Shown here piece after piece: positions 11,832-23,600 of a stretch of 64,000 bases of DNA (position 1 is its first letter; each line of letters starts with the position of its first letter). Source of the DNA: Chaetoderma sp. LZ-2023a (lineage: Eukaryota > Mollusca > Caudofoveata > Chaetodermatida > Chaetodermatidae); the NCBI GenBank assembly GCA_034401795.1, contig CM067366.1, positions 85,543,964-85,607,963 on the forward strand, read 5' to 3'. The position numbers were made by a program, and so were the translations under genes. Under the pieces are notes generated by a model, which was not told the origin of the DNA, searched no databases, and was given only the letters and a program-made list of their open reading frames with translations.

Positions 11832-12207
11832 TTCAGGGCCGTATTTAGATATGTGGGGGCCCTGGGGCAAAGAATGAGAGGGGGGTCTGGGTGTCCTCCC
11901 CCAGAATTTTTTTACACCTAGGTGCTCTGAGACGGCCAGAGAGTCTATTTTAGGGTGAATTATGGCGCTTTCTTTCGTTGTAAAATTATTTTATTTTGCA
12001 AATTTTTGTAATTAACATTGTTGCCGAACACCAAACAAGAATTGGCCCCCCCCCCCAAATATTAGACTAGAATTATAATGCATGATTAAGAGTTCTAAAC
12101 TAATAAAGTTTGTTTTAAATGTCCTATAACTTCCAAAAAAGTGCATAATTTTTTTTTTCATTTTTAAATTGTGGGGGCCCCTTGCTTGAGGGGGGCCCGG
12201 GGCTTGT
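11832..12207. mobile_element. possible hAT-like MITE, right end lost
   Basis: Starts CAGGGCCGTATTTAGATATG followed by GGGGGCCCTGGGGC and ends in GGGGGCCCC-rich sequence directly against the next MITE. CAGGGCCG starts with internal GGGGGCCC are common in hAT-type MITEs. No matching right terminus or duplication is visible. Confidence 0.35.
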
Positions 12208-12478
12208 AATCAGCTAAGCGGCGTGTAGAGTGACGTCATAATCATTACGTCATAAATTAGTCTATAGCTCTTATATAGTCCGACGCGTTGTACAAATTAT
12301 ATGTCTCTACTAGTTAATAGACATAGCAGCAACAGCACCCAGTTAAATTACTTTCAAAATATTCAACATCTTACCTGTATAGTTTTCTGGAAATTGATAG
12401 ATCGATCGATCCCAACATGAGCGACGTGTGGGTGGAGCTTAGATAGAGATGGGCGGGGCATAACTAAAAATGAAAAGG
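12208..12478 (+). mobile_element. CRE-rich MITE copy H, internally shortened
   Basis: The left arm with GTGACGTCATAATCATTACG leads straight to the right half AGCAACAGCACCCAGTTAAA, so the left half of the central palindrome is deleted. The GGGCGGGGCATAACTA end is present. Confidence 0.75.
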
Positions 12479-12482
12479 TTCA

Positions 12483-12836
12483 TTAAAGGTGCATATTCAC
12501 AGCAAAATTTCTGAAAATACAAATGTTTAAATTATACACTTCTAGAGGCTTAAACTGTGAGCATATATGTAATGAAATGAAATAAATTTTACATACGATG
12601 ATTCCATTCCATATAAATTAATATAATTTTTTAAGTTACGAAATTGAAATAGAGGCACGGGCCTCTATTTCAATTTCGCAACTTAAAAATTTCTATTAAT
12701 TTATATGGCATGGAATCATCATATGTTAAGATTTATTTCTGTTCCATTACACATAGGCACATACTTTAAGCTTATAAAAGTATGCAATTTTAACCACTTT
12801 ATTTTCAATCATTCTGGTGTGAACACGCACCTTTAA
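12483..12836. mobile_element. 346-bp palindromic MITE flanked by TTAA
   Basis: The element at 12487-12832 starts AGGTGCATATTCACA and ends with the imperfect complement TGTGAACACGCACCT, flanked by TTAA at 12483-12486 and 12833-12836. Both arms run about 170 bp to a centre near 12660, where GAAATAGAGGC meets GCCTCTATTTC. TTAA duplications are typical of piggyBac and Kolobok groups; nothing here decides between them. Confidence 0.85.
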
Positions 12837-13488
12837 GCTTGGCCGTCATATAGCGTCGGTGTGTATCTAGGGTTAAGTTATATTGTTTGTCGTCGAACTT
12901 GCACATCTGTTGTTCATTTCCTGTTTCCAACGTGTCACTAATCTATCCACAATCGATCATAATTATTGTGTTAGTGTTATATAGCCCTACAGGGTAGAGT
13001 CAGGCTCACTGTAGCAACATGACTATGGTTGCGAAGGCGCTGTGCAAATGAATTGTTAGTACATCATTCTGTTGATTCCTCTTTTCGTTCGTAAGATGTT
13101 CCATTAATTCCATTGGTCGATTATTGTTCCGTGAAAACAAATAACCAATATACGATGGATAAATTTTATATAATCCAGTTCTCAATGGAGATAGAGGATT
13201 ATTCACGCGTCGTATTTCAGAGCAGGAACTACACATGCGTTATAAAGTTGCTTGGTTTGGTTGATACGGAGTAGCGATGTAAAATTAGGCTGATTGACAA
13301 GTGACTAGTGATAGACCATGATGTTTAACTAGTAACTAATCTAATAATGAATATTGCACCGTAGGTTATTTACAAGGCATCGAATTATTCTATTGATTGA
13401 CGACCGAGCATAGATGCACCTGTATCGTCAAGTAACTGTCGTCTATTGATATGAATATCAATGATGCAAACAATGTGTTATATACAGG

Positions 13489-13538
<50 letters not shown>

Positions 13539-13929
13539 GCTGTTTGCAGACATATTGTTAGTTCAACTGGACCAGGTGTCAAGGCGAGCGTATAACACCA
13601 TCCATCAGTGATTTCATTCCTTATAATGACCCTCCACCATCTCCTCTCCACTCGTTCCTCTCATCCACGCCACGCTCACCCCCACTCCGGCCCTCCTCCC
13701 CATTGACTGTTGCTCGGAGCACTGATTTGTCAATTATGTTGGCAACCATCTTGAATTTCGCGAGATTCCCAATAAATCAAATTAAAAGACAATACATTTT
13801 GAACAGCTTAGCTGATTTGAGGCGAACTTATCTGGAAAGAAATAACAGTAGTAGGCGTCCGATCATTTGTGCAGAAATCCGATAGCAATGCTCACAGCTA
13901 ACGTTACGAACCTAGGCCTATACCTACGT
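12837..13929. other. non-coding with a GTT microsatellite
   Basis: A (GTT)n run of about 17 units lies at 13490-13540. The open frames in this stretch (13006-13236 minus, 13703-13885 plus) match no family. Confidence 0.5.
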
Positions 13930-14007
13930 AAATCATGACGTAATTAATTATGACGTCATCCTGTAGTTGGTGATGACCTCATATGATTGATGGATAAACT
14001 GGAATCC
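13930..14007 (-). mobile_element. MITE arm fragment
   Basis: Only the CRE arm is present: ATCATGACGTAATTAATTAT, then GACGTCATCC and a GATGGATAAACTGGA end. Confidence 0.6.
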
Positions 14008-14027
14008 TTAATCGTTAGACCATTGTA

Positions 14028-14099
14028 CAGGGGAGGGGTTGGGTGGGTGTGGGTTGGTGGGGTTTGGGGTGGGGTAGGTGGGGGGGGGGGGGGGGGGGG
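14028..14099 (+). repeat. G-run with quadruplex potential
   Basis: Many GGGG/GGGTGGG blocks end in an uninterrupted run of about 20 G. Four or more runs of at least three G with short loops fit the usual quadruplex pattern on the plus strand. The run may also be an assembly weak point. Confidence 0.8.
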
Positions 14100-14742
14100 C
14101 TGACAGTCATCTGATTTTCATGATGCATAGATTATCAAATCATGAACATAAACCTGGAGTTCTAATTGTGGAAAACGTGGATATAGAGGTCAATTTTGAT
14201 GTCTTTAGCATGAGTACATCCAAGGATCCAGCAATTCTAGTATTTTCGTCAGTTTCGAATGGCCGTTTTGGCGCCGTATTGGATGTCTGGCCAATAAAAA
14301 TTATCAAGCTGTACAAATATTTGCTTCCAATAGATTCCAAATGCTTGGTAACATGGACACAGAGCCCACATTTCTGGTCCTAGCCCCAAAGTTATAGTGA
14401 TATTCGTGATATCCAGGGGTCTGGGCAGCCATCTTGGATTTTTTTCACGTGTCACAGCGCAAAAGCTTACACACCCTTTGAAAATAATCATCTTCCACCA
14501 ATATGAACTCATACTAATCAACAGAAAACATTTATACATTTCCAACCTGTTAGATGATTTCCAGTGACAACACTACTAGCTGTGTATTAGCCTCGGGTGA
14601 ATAAATCTAAAACTCTTCTAGCTAGTGTCTGTGATAGCAAACGGATTGTAGCAACAGCAACTATCTTCACTGGGGCATTTGCCGTAACATGATAAGGGGT
14701 GTACTCATAATTTGGTCAACGTGTACTAAACAAGTCCAATGG
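14100..14742. other. non-coding, nothing recognised
   Basis: Overlapping opposite-strand open frames (14078-14383 plus, 14249-14545 minus) share no motif with any known family and are not called. Confidence 0.4.
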
Positions 14743-15060
14743 CCCTTTCCAGTTTATCTATCCACCATATGACGTTATAATCAACTGCGTGAAGTGTAGG
14801 ATGGCGTCATAATCAATGACGTCGTGAATGGCGTGGATAAGCACGTCAGGAACGCATAGTTGGCGACGGACTAAAGCATTGTTGTACGAATTGTATGTCT
14901 TTACTATTTAATAAACATGTTGTTAGATAGTTTTAAAAACTTCAATAGCTTATCTATATAGTTTTCTGAAAATTGATATTCCAGGGATCGATCGATTCCA
15001 GCACGAGCGAAGTGTGGGTGGAGCGTAGCTAGAAATGGGCGGGGCATAGCTAAAACTGAA
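14743..15060 (+). mobile_element. CRE-rich MITE copy J, centre deleted
   Basis: Starts CCTTTCCAGTTTATCTATCC and ends GGGCGGGGCATAGCTAAAAC. The CRE arm and terminal sub-repeats are kept. The central palindrome is reduced to a short AAAACTTCAATAGC junction. Confidence 0.8.
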
Positions 15061-15735
15061 TTTCTTAATTGTAAGAACCTAAACAGGATAGTGCGCTTTT
15101 CATTCTCCTATCTCGAAACATCCTAACAGAGATATTGAAATTAAACAAATTCGTCACACGCAACCCCCACCCCCGAATCGTAACATATAGACGAAGCGAC
15201 GTCTGGAGTACGACGGGTAGCACTATGGGGAGGTAATTATGCGTTTGATTCTAATGCGTTCTGTAATTTCCGCAAATGAGTTAGTTCTCTTGATTAGCGT
15301 AGAGAGCAAAGTTAGGCCTGTGTATTGTACGTTCCAGTCGAACGCACAATTATCGGCATAGCCAGCCAGAGCGGCGTACATTTATGGTAAACGCACTGGA
15401 TAACGGTTAGCCATAGTTCGCCAGTTGGGGAGAGACAGGTGTATATTTTATTACATTTTCAGACTCAATTCCTGACCTATATAGAACGAGATTACTGACA
15501 ACTGATCAGCACGTTATAGTGGACTCACAATGAACTGGCCTCATAAACTATAAGCACTATGCGTCAGGTGAGTTTGTTTAACTTTGTTAGCGTTTCTATG
15601 TTATATGTATGTTAACAATCACGATGGTCTCTCCGTGTTGGTTACTATCGCATTGACCCAGACGCGTTGTCCTCGTGCATATAGAGGATCTCAAACGAGT
15701 TAAATGTATGTTATCGCAAAATTATCAAGCGAGTA
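15061..15735. other. non-coding, nothing recognised
   Basis: No gene is supported. A strong splice-donor-like CAGGTGAGT occurs at 15565-15573 after a 3-codon open frame, but no matching exon can be seen. Confidence 0.4.
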
Positions 15736-16090
15736 TAATTTTATAAATATCATTTTGAATGACCTTTCTCTGGTAGATCATGTTTGATGAACGCCTCACA
15801 TGATGTCGAGCTTCCTCACGTGGGACAAGAACTCGCCAGAATGCAGTTATCCAATGTGAATACGCTACTTGAGCTATGAGGGATCAGATCTGTCACTCAA
15901 CTATATGACGTTTAATAAATGTCATTTTGAACGAATTTTTTGAGCGAGTCGGTCTTGTTTGATGATCGCATTGCATGAGGTACCCGTCACGGTTGACGAG
16001 AAATTATAATGCAATTAACACGTCGCATCAGAAGTGAATACGCTAATTATGTGATGATAATGGAGGGTTCTGATCTGCCACTCAAGCATT
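15736..16090 (+). repeat. two-copy tandem duplication of about 180 bp
   Basis: AAATATCATTTTGAATGACC with GTTTGATGAACGCCTCACAT (from about 15746) recurs as AAATGTCATTTTGAACGAA with GTTTGATGATCGCATTGCAT (from about 15917). GTGAATACGCTA and the GATCTGYCACTCAA phrase are also repeated at the same spacing. The copies are clearly diverged. Confidence 0.7.
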
Positions 16091-16265
16091 TGATGTCATA
16101 GTCAAATAAGTCACATATTAGCTGACATCACAATCACAATAACATAGACCCGCCATGATAATAGCAAAGACCGGCAGGAAAATGTACATTGTATGGTTTT
16201 CATGAACTTTCAAATTAATAAACATTTTGTCGATTATTTTTGGCATGAATCCCAAAGTGTGCGGA
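16072..16265 (+). mobile_element. MITE-like arm flanking the minisatellite on the left
   Basis: Holds a CRE-like stretch (GATGTCATAGTCAAATAAGT and TGACATCACAAT), an AATTAATAAACATTTTGTCG segment equivalent to the MITE interior, and AAAGTGTGCGGAGCTTAGC, equivalent to AAGTGTGGGTGGAGCTTAGC. It runs without a break into the minisatellite. Confidence 0.65.
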
Positions 16266-18189
16266 GCTTAGCTAGAAACGGGAGGGGGTAGCTTGAAATT
16301 GGAGTGTAGCTAGAAATGGGAAGGTGTAGCTAGAAATATGAGAGTGTAGCTAGAAATGGGACGGTATAGCTAGAATTGGAGTGTAGCTTGAAATGGGGGA
16401 GTGTAGCTAGAAATATGAGTGTAGCTAGAAATGGGATGGTGTAGCTAGAATTGGAGAGTGTGGCTAGAAATGGGAGATGTTTCGCTAGAAATGTGAGGGT
16501 TTAGCTTGAAATGGGAGGCTGTAGCTTGAATAGGATCGATGAAGCTAGAAATGGGAGGGATGTGGCTAGAAATGGGATGGATGAAGCTAGAAATGGGAGG
16601 GATGTGGCTAGAAATGGGAGGGATGAAGCTAGAAATGGGAGGGATGTGGCTAGAAATGGGAGGGATGAAGCTAGAAATGGGAGGGGTTTAGCTAGAAATG
16701 TGATGATTTAGCTAGAAATGGGAGGGTTTAGCTTGAAATGCGATGGATGAAGCTAGAAATGGGATGGATGAAGCTAGAAATGGGATTATGAAGCTAGAAA
16801 TGGGAGGGGTTTAGCTAGAAATGAGAGGGATTTAGCTAGAAATGGGAGGGTGTAGCTTGAAATGGGATGGATGAAGCTAGAAATGGGATGATGAAGCTAG
16901 AAATGGGAGGGATGTGGCTAGAAATTGGATGGATGAAGCTAGAAATGGGAGGGATGTGGCTAGAAATGGGATGGATGAAGCTAGAAATGGGAGGGATGTG
17001 GCTAGAAATGGGAGGGATGAAGCTAGAAATGGGAGGGATGAAGCTAGAAATAGGAGGGATGTTGGTCGAAAAGGGATGGATGAAGCTAGAAATGGGAGGG
17101 GTTTAGCTAGAAATGTGAGAGTTTTGCTAGAAATGTGAGGATTTAGCTTGAAATAGGAGGGTGTAGTTTGAAATGGGATGGATGAAGCTAGAAATGGGAG
17201 GGATGTGGCTAGAAATGGGATGGATGAAGCTAGAAATGGGAGGGATGTGGCTAGAAATAGGAGAGATGAAGCTAGAAATGGGATGGATGAAGCTAGAAAT
17301 GGGAGGGATGTAGGTAGAAATTGGATGGATGAAGCTAGAAATGGGATGGATGAAGCTAGAAATGGGGGGGGGGTGGGGTTTAGCTAGAAATGGGAGGGTT
17401 TGGCTTGAAATGGGAGGGCGTAGCTTGAAACGGGATGTATGAAGCTAGAAATGGGAGGGGTTTAGCTAGAAATGGGAGGGTTTAGCTTGAAATGGGAGGG
17501 TGTAGCTTGAAACGGGATGGATGAAGCTAGAAATGGGATGGATGAAGCTAGAAATGGGAGATGTGGGTAGAAATGGGATGGATGAGGCTAGAAATGGGAT
17601 GGATTTAGCTAGAAATTTGAGGATTTAGCTGGAAATGGGATGGATGTGGGTCGAAATGGGATGGATGAAGCTAGAAATGGGAGGGGTTTAGCTAGAAATG
17701 TGAGAGCTTAGCTTGAAATGGGAGGGTGTAACTTGAAATGGGATGGATGAAGCTAGAAATGGGATTGATGAAGCTAGAAATGAGATGGGTTTAGCTTGAA
17801 ATGGTAGAGTTTAGCTTGAAATGGGAGGGTGTAGCTTGAAATGGGAGGGTGTAGCTTGAATTGGGATGGATGAAGCTAGAAATGGGATGGATAAAGCTAG
17901 AAATGGGAGTTAGAAATGGGATGGATGAAGCTAGAAATGGGATGGATGAAGCTAGAAATGGGATGGATGAAGCTAGAAATAAGAGGTATTTAGCTAGAAA
18001 TGTAAGGGTTTAGCTTGAAATGGGAGGGTGTAGCTTGAAATGGGATGGATGAAGCTAGAAATGGGATGGATAAAGCTAGAAATGGGAGGGATGTGGGTAG
18101 AAATGGGATGGATGAAGCTAGAAATGGCATGGATGAAGCTAGAAATGGGAGGGGTTTAGCTTGAAATGGGAGGGTGTAGATTGAAATGG

Positions 18190-20660
18190 GAGGGATGTGG
18201 CTAGAAATGGGAGGGATGTGGCTAGAAATGGGAGGGATGGACTTAGAAATGGGAGGGATGTAGGTAGAAATGGGATGTATGAAGCTAGAAATGGGAGGGG
18301 TTTAACTAGAAATGTGAGGGGTTTAGCTGGAAATGGGATGGATGAGGGTAGAAATAGGATGGATGAAGCAGAAATGGGAGGGATGAAGCCAGTAATGTGA
18401 TGGATGAAGCTAGAAATGGGAGGGATGTAGGTAGATATGGGAGGTATGAAGCTGGAAATAGGAGGGTGTTGCTAGAAATGGGACGGTATTGATAGAAATG
18501 GGAGTGTGTAGCTTGAAATGGGATGGATGATGCTAGAAATGGGAGGGATGAAGCTAAAAATGGGATGGATGAAGCTGGTAATGTGATGGATGAAGCTAGA
18601 AATGGGAGGGATGTAGGTAGATATGGGATGTATGAAGCTGGAAATAGGAGGGTGTTGCTAGAAATGGGAGGGTATTGATAGAAATGGGAGTGTGTAGCTT
18701 GAAATGGGATGGATGATGCTAGAAATGGGAGGGATGTGGCTAGAAATGGGAGGGATGAAGCTAAAAATGGGATGGATGAAGCTAGAAATGGGAGGGATGT
18801 ATGTATAAATGGGATGGATGAAGCTAGAAATGGGATGGATGAAGCTAGAAATGGGACGGGTTTAGCTAAAAATGTGACGGTTTAGCTTGAAATGGGAGGG
18901 TGTAGCTAGAAATGAGATTGATGAAGCTGGAAATGGGATGGCGGAAGCTAGAAATGGGAGGGATGTGGCTAGAAATGGGAGAGATGTAGGTAGAAATGGG
19001 AGGGATGTGCTAGAAATGGGAGGGATGTGCCTAGAAATGGGAGGGATGTGGCTAGAAATGGGAGGGATGTAGGTGAAATGGGAGGGATGTGGCTAGAAAT
19101 GGAAGGGGTTTAGCTGGAAATGGGAGGGTGTAGCTGGAAATGAGAGGGATGTGGCTAGAAATGGGAGGGATGTGGCTAGAAATGGGAGGGATGAAGCTAG
19201 AAATGGAATAGATGAAACTAGAAATGGGAGGGATGTAGGTAGAATTGGGATGGATGAAGCTAGAAATGGGAGGGGTTTAGCTAGAAATGTGAGGATTTAG
19301 CTAGAAATGTGAGTGTTTAGCTTGAAATGGGGTGGATGAAGCTAGTAATGGGATGGATGAAGCTAGAAATGGGAGGGATGTAGGTAGATATGGGAGGGAT
19401 GTGGCTAGAAATGGGATGGATTAAGCTAGAAATGGGAGGGATGTAGGTAGAAATGGGATGGATGAAGCTAGAAATTGGAGGGGTTTGGCTTGAAATGGGA
19501 GGGTGTAGCTGAAAATGACAGGGATGTTGCTAGAAATGGGAGGGGTGTGGCTAGAAATGGGAGGGATGAAGCTAGAAATGGAATGGATGAAGCTAGCAAA
19601 GGGAGGGATGTAGGTAGAAATGGGATGGATGAAGCTAGAAATGAGAGGGATTTAGCTAGAAACGTAAGTGTTTAGCTTGAAATGGGAGGGTGTAGCTTGA
19701 AATGGGATGGATGAAGCTAGAAATGGGATGGATGAAGCTAGAAATGGGATGGATGAAGCTAGAAATGGGATGTATGAAGCTAGAAATGGGATGGATGAAG
19801 CTAGAAATAAGAGGTATTTATCTAGAAATGTAAGGGTTTAGCTTGAAATGGGAGGGTGTGGCTTGAAATGGGATGGATGAAGCTAGAAATGGGATGGATA
19901 AAGCTAGAAATGGGAGGGATGTGGGTAGAAATGGGATGGATGAAGCTAGAAATGGCATGGATGAAGCTAGAAATGGGAGGGGTTTAGCATGAAATGGGAG
20001 GGATGTGGCTAGAAATGGGAGGGATGTGGCTAGAAATGGGAGGGATGGACTTAGAAATGGGAGGGATGTAGGTAGAAATGGGATGTATGAAGCTAGAAAT
20101 GGGAGGGGTTTAGCTAGAAATGTGAGGGGTTTAGCTGGAAATGGGATGGATGAGGGTAGAAATAGGATGGATGAAGCAGAAATGGGAGGGATGAAGCTAG
20201 TAATGGGATGGATGAAGCTAGAAATGGGAGGGATGTAGGTAGATATGGGAGGTATGAAGCTGGAAATAGGAGGGTGTTGCTAGAAATGGGAGGGTATTGA
20301 TAGAAATGGGAGTGTGTAGCTTGAAATGGGATGGATGATGCTAGAAATGGGAGGGATGTGGCTAGAAATGGGAGGGATGAAGCTAAAAATGGGATGGATG
20401 AAGCTAGAAATGGGAGGGATGTATGTAGAAATGGGATGGATGAAGCTAGAAATGGGATGGATGAAGCTAGAAATGGGACGGGTTTAGCTAAAAATGTGAC
20501 GGTTTAGCTTGAAATGGGAGGGTGTAGCTAGAAATGAGATTGATGAAGCTGGAAATGGGATGGCGGAAGCTAGAAATGGGAGGGATGTGGCTAGAAATGG
20601 GAGGAATGTGGCTAGAAATGGGAGAGATGTAGGTAGAAATGGGAGGGATGTAGCTAGAAA
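18190..20660 (+). repeat. higher-order duplication inside the minisatellite, 1808-bp offset
   Basis: The segment starting at 18197 recurs nearly unchanged from 20005, including rare variants such as GGATGGACTTAGAAATGGGA. From 18887 against 20509 the offset is 1622, because the first copy carries an extra internal duplication of about 186 bp. Confidence 0.75.
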
Positions 20661-23600
20661 TGGAATAGATGAAACTAGAAATGGGAGGGATGTAGGTAGA
20701 ATTGGGATGGATGAAGCTAGAAATGGGAGGGGTTTAGCTAGAAATGTGAGGATTTAGCTAGAAATGTGAGTGTTTAGCTTGAAATGGGATGGATGAAGCT
20801 AGTAATGGGATGGATGAAGCTAGAAATGGGAGGGATGTAGGTAGATATGGGAGGGATGTGGCTAGAAATGGGATGGATTAAGCTAGAAATGGGAGGGATG
20901 TAGGTAGAAATGGGATGGATGAAGCTAGAAATGGGAGGATTTAGCTAGAAATGTGAGGGTTTAGCTTGAAATTGGATGGATGAAGCTAGAAATGGGATGG
21001 ATGAAGCTAGAACTGGGAGGTATATGGCTAGAAATGATAGGGATGAAGCTAGTAATGGGATGGATGAAGCTAGAAATGGGAGGGATGTGGCTAGAAATGG
21101 GAGGGGTTTAGCTTGAAATGGGAGGGTGTAGCTGGAAATGAGAGGGATGTGGCTAGAAATGGGAGGGATGTGGCTAGAAATGGGAGGGATGAAGCTAGAA
21201 ATGGAATGGATGAAACTAGAAATGGGAGGGATGTAGGTAGAATTGGGATGGATGAAGCTAGAAATGGGAGGGGTTTAGCTAGAAATGGGAGGATTTAGCT
21301 AGAAATGTGAGTGTTTAGCTTGATGAAGCTAGAAATGGGAGGGATGTAGGTAGAAATGGGATGGATGAAGCTAGAAATTGGAGGGGTTTGGCTTGAAATG
21401 GGAGGGTGTAGCTGAAAATGACAGTGATGTTGCTAGAAATGGGAGGGATGTGGCTAGAAATGGGAGGGATGAAGCTAGAAATGGAATGGATGAAGCTAGC
21501 AAAGGGAGGGATGTAGGTAGAATTGGTATGGATGAAGCTAGAAATGGGAGGGGGTTAGCTAGAAATGGGAGGATTTAGCTAGAAATGGGAGGGTTTAGCT
21601 TGAAATTGGATGGATGAAGCTAGAAATGGGATGGATGAAGCTAGAACTGGGAGGTATATGGCTAGAAATGAGAGGGATGAAGCTAGTAATGGGATGGATG
21701 AAGATAGAAATGGGAGGGATGTGGCTAGAAATGGGAGGGGTTTAGCTTGAAATGGGAGGGTGTAGCTGGAAATGAGAGGGATGTGGCTAGAAATGGGAGG
21801 GATGTGGCTAGAAATGGGAGGGATGAAGCTAGAAATGGAATGGATGAAACTAGAAATGGGAGGGATGTAGGTAGAATTGGGATGGATGAAGCTAGAAATG
21901 GGAGGGGTTTAGCTAGAAATGGGAGGATTTAGCTAGAAATGTGAGTGTTTAGCTTGAAATGGGATGGATGAAGCTAGAAATGGGATGTATGGATCTAGAA
22001 ATGGGAGGGGTTTAGCTAGAAATGGGAGGATTTAGCTTGAAATGGGAGGGTGTAGCTTGAAACGGGATGGATGAAGCTAGAAATTGGAGGGATGTGGGTA
22101 GAAATGGGATGGATGAAGCTAGAAATGAGATGGATTTAGCTAGAGATGTGAGGGTTTAGCTGGAAATGGGATGGATGAAGCTAGAAATGGGATGTATGGA
22201 TCTAGAAATGGGAGGGGTTTAGCTAGAAATGGGAGGATTTAGCTTAAAATGGGAGGGTGTAGCTTGAAATGGGAGGGATGTAGGTAGATATGGGAGGGAT
22301 GAAGATAGAAATGGGATGGATGAAGCTAGAAATAAGAGGTATTTAGCTAGAAATGTAAGGGTTTAGCTTGAAATGGGAGGGTGTAGCTTGAAATGGGATA
22401 GATGAAGCTAGAATTGGAATGGATGAAGCTAGAAATGGGAGGGATGTGGGTAGAAATGGGATGGATGAAGCTAGAAATGGCATGGATGAAGCTAGAAATG
22501 GGAGGGGTTTAGCTTAAAATGGGAGGGTGTAGATTGCAATGGGAGGGGTGTGGCTAGAAATGGGAGGGATGTGGTTAGAAATGGGATGGATGGACTTAGA
22601 AATGGGAGGGATGTAGGTAGAAATGGGATGGATGAAGCTAGAAATGGGAGGGGTTTAGCTAGAAATGTAAGGGATAGCTAGAAATGTGAGGGTTTAGCTG
22701 GAAATGGGATGGATGAAGCTAGAAATGGGAGGGATGTAGGTAGAAATGGGAGGGATGTGGCTAGAAATGGGAGGGATGTGGCTAGAAATGGGAGGGATGT
22801 TGGTAGAAACGGAGGGATGAAGCTAGAAATGGGATGAATGAAGCTAGAAATAGGAGGGATGTGGCTAGAAATGGGAGGGATGTAGGTAGAAATGGGATGG
22901 ATGAAGCTAGAAATGGAGCGGTTTAGCTAGAAATGTGAGTTTAGCTAGAAATGTGAGGGTTTAGCTTGAAATGGGAGGGTGTAGTTTGGAATGGGATGTA
23001 TGAAGCTAGAAATGGGATGGATGAAGCTAGAAATGGGAGGGATGTGGCTAGAAATGGGAGGGATCAAGCTAGAAATGGGATGGATGAGACTAGAAATGGG
23101 AGGGATGTAGGTAGAAATGGGATGGATGAAGCTAGAAATGGGATGGATGACGCTAGAAATGGGAGGGTGTTAGCTTGAAATGGGAGGGTGTAGTTTGAAA
23201 TGAGAGGGATGTGGCTAGAAATAGGAGAGATGTGGCTAGAAATGGGAGCGATGTAGCTAGAAATGGGAGGGTTGAAGCTAGAAATGGGATGGATGAAGCT
23301 AGAAATGGGATGGATGAAGCTAGAAATGGGAGGAATGTAGGTAGAAATGGGATAGATGAAGCTAGAAATGGGAGGGGTTTAGCTAGAAATGTGAGGATTT
23401 GGTTAGAAATGTGAGGATTTAGCTTGAAATGGGATGGATGAAGCTAGAAATGGGAGGGATGAAGCTATAAATGGGAGGGATGTGGCTAGAAATGGGAGGG
23501 ATGAAGCTAGAAATGGGATGTATGGAGCTAGAAATGGGAGGGATGTAGGTAGAAATGGGATGGATGAAGCTAGAAATGGGAGGGGCTAGAAATGGGAGGG

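Noticed and set aside
15559-15575. Splice donor CAGGTGAGT after a short ATG frame
   Set aside because: A good donor consensus occurs often by chance in 64 kb. No acceptor or downstream exon could be linked to it.
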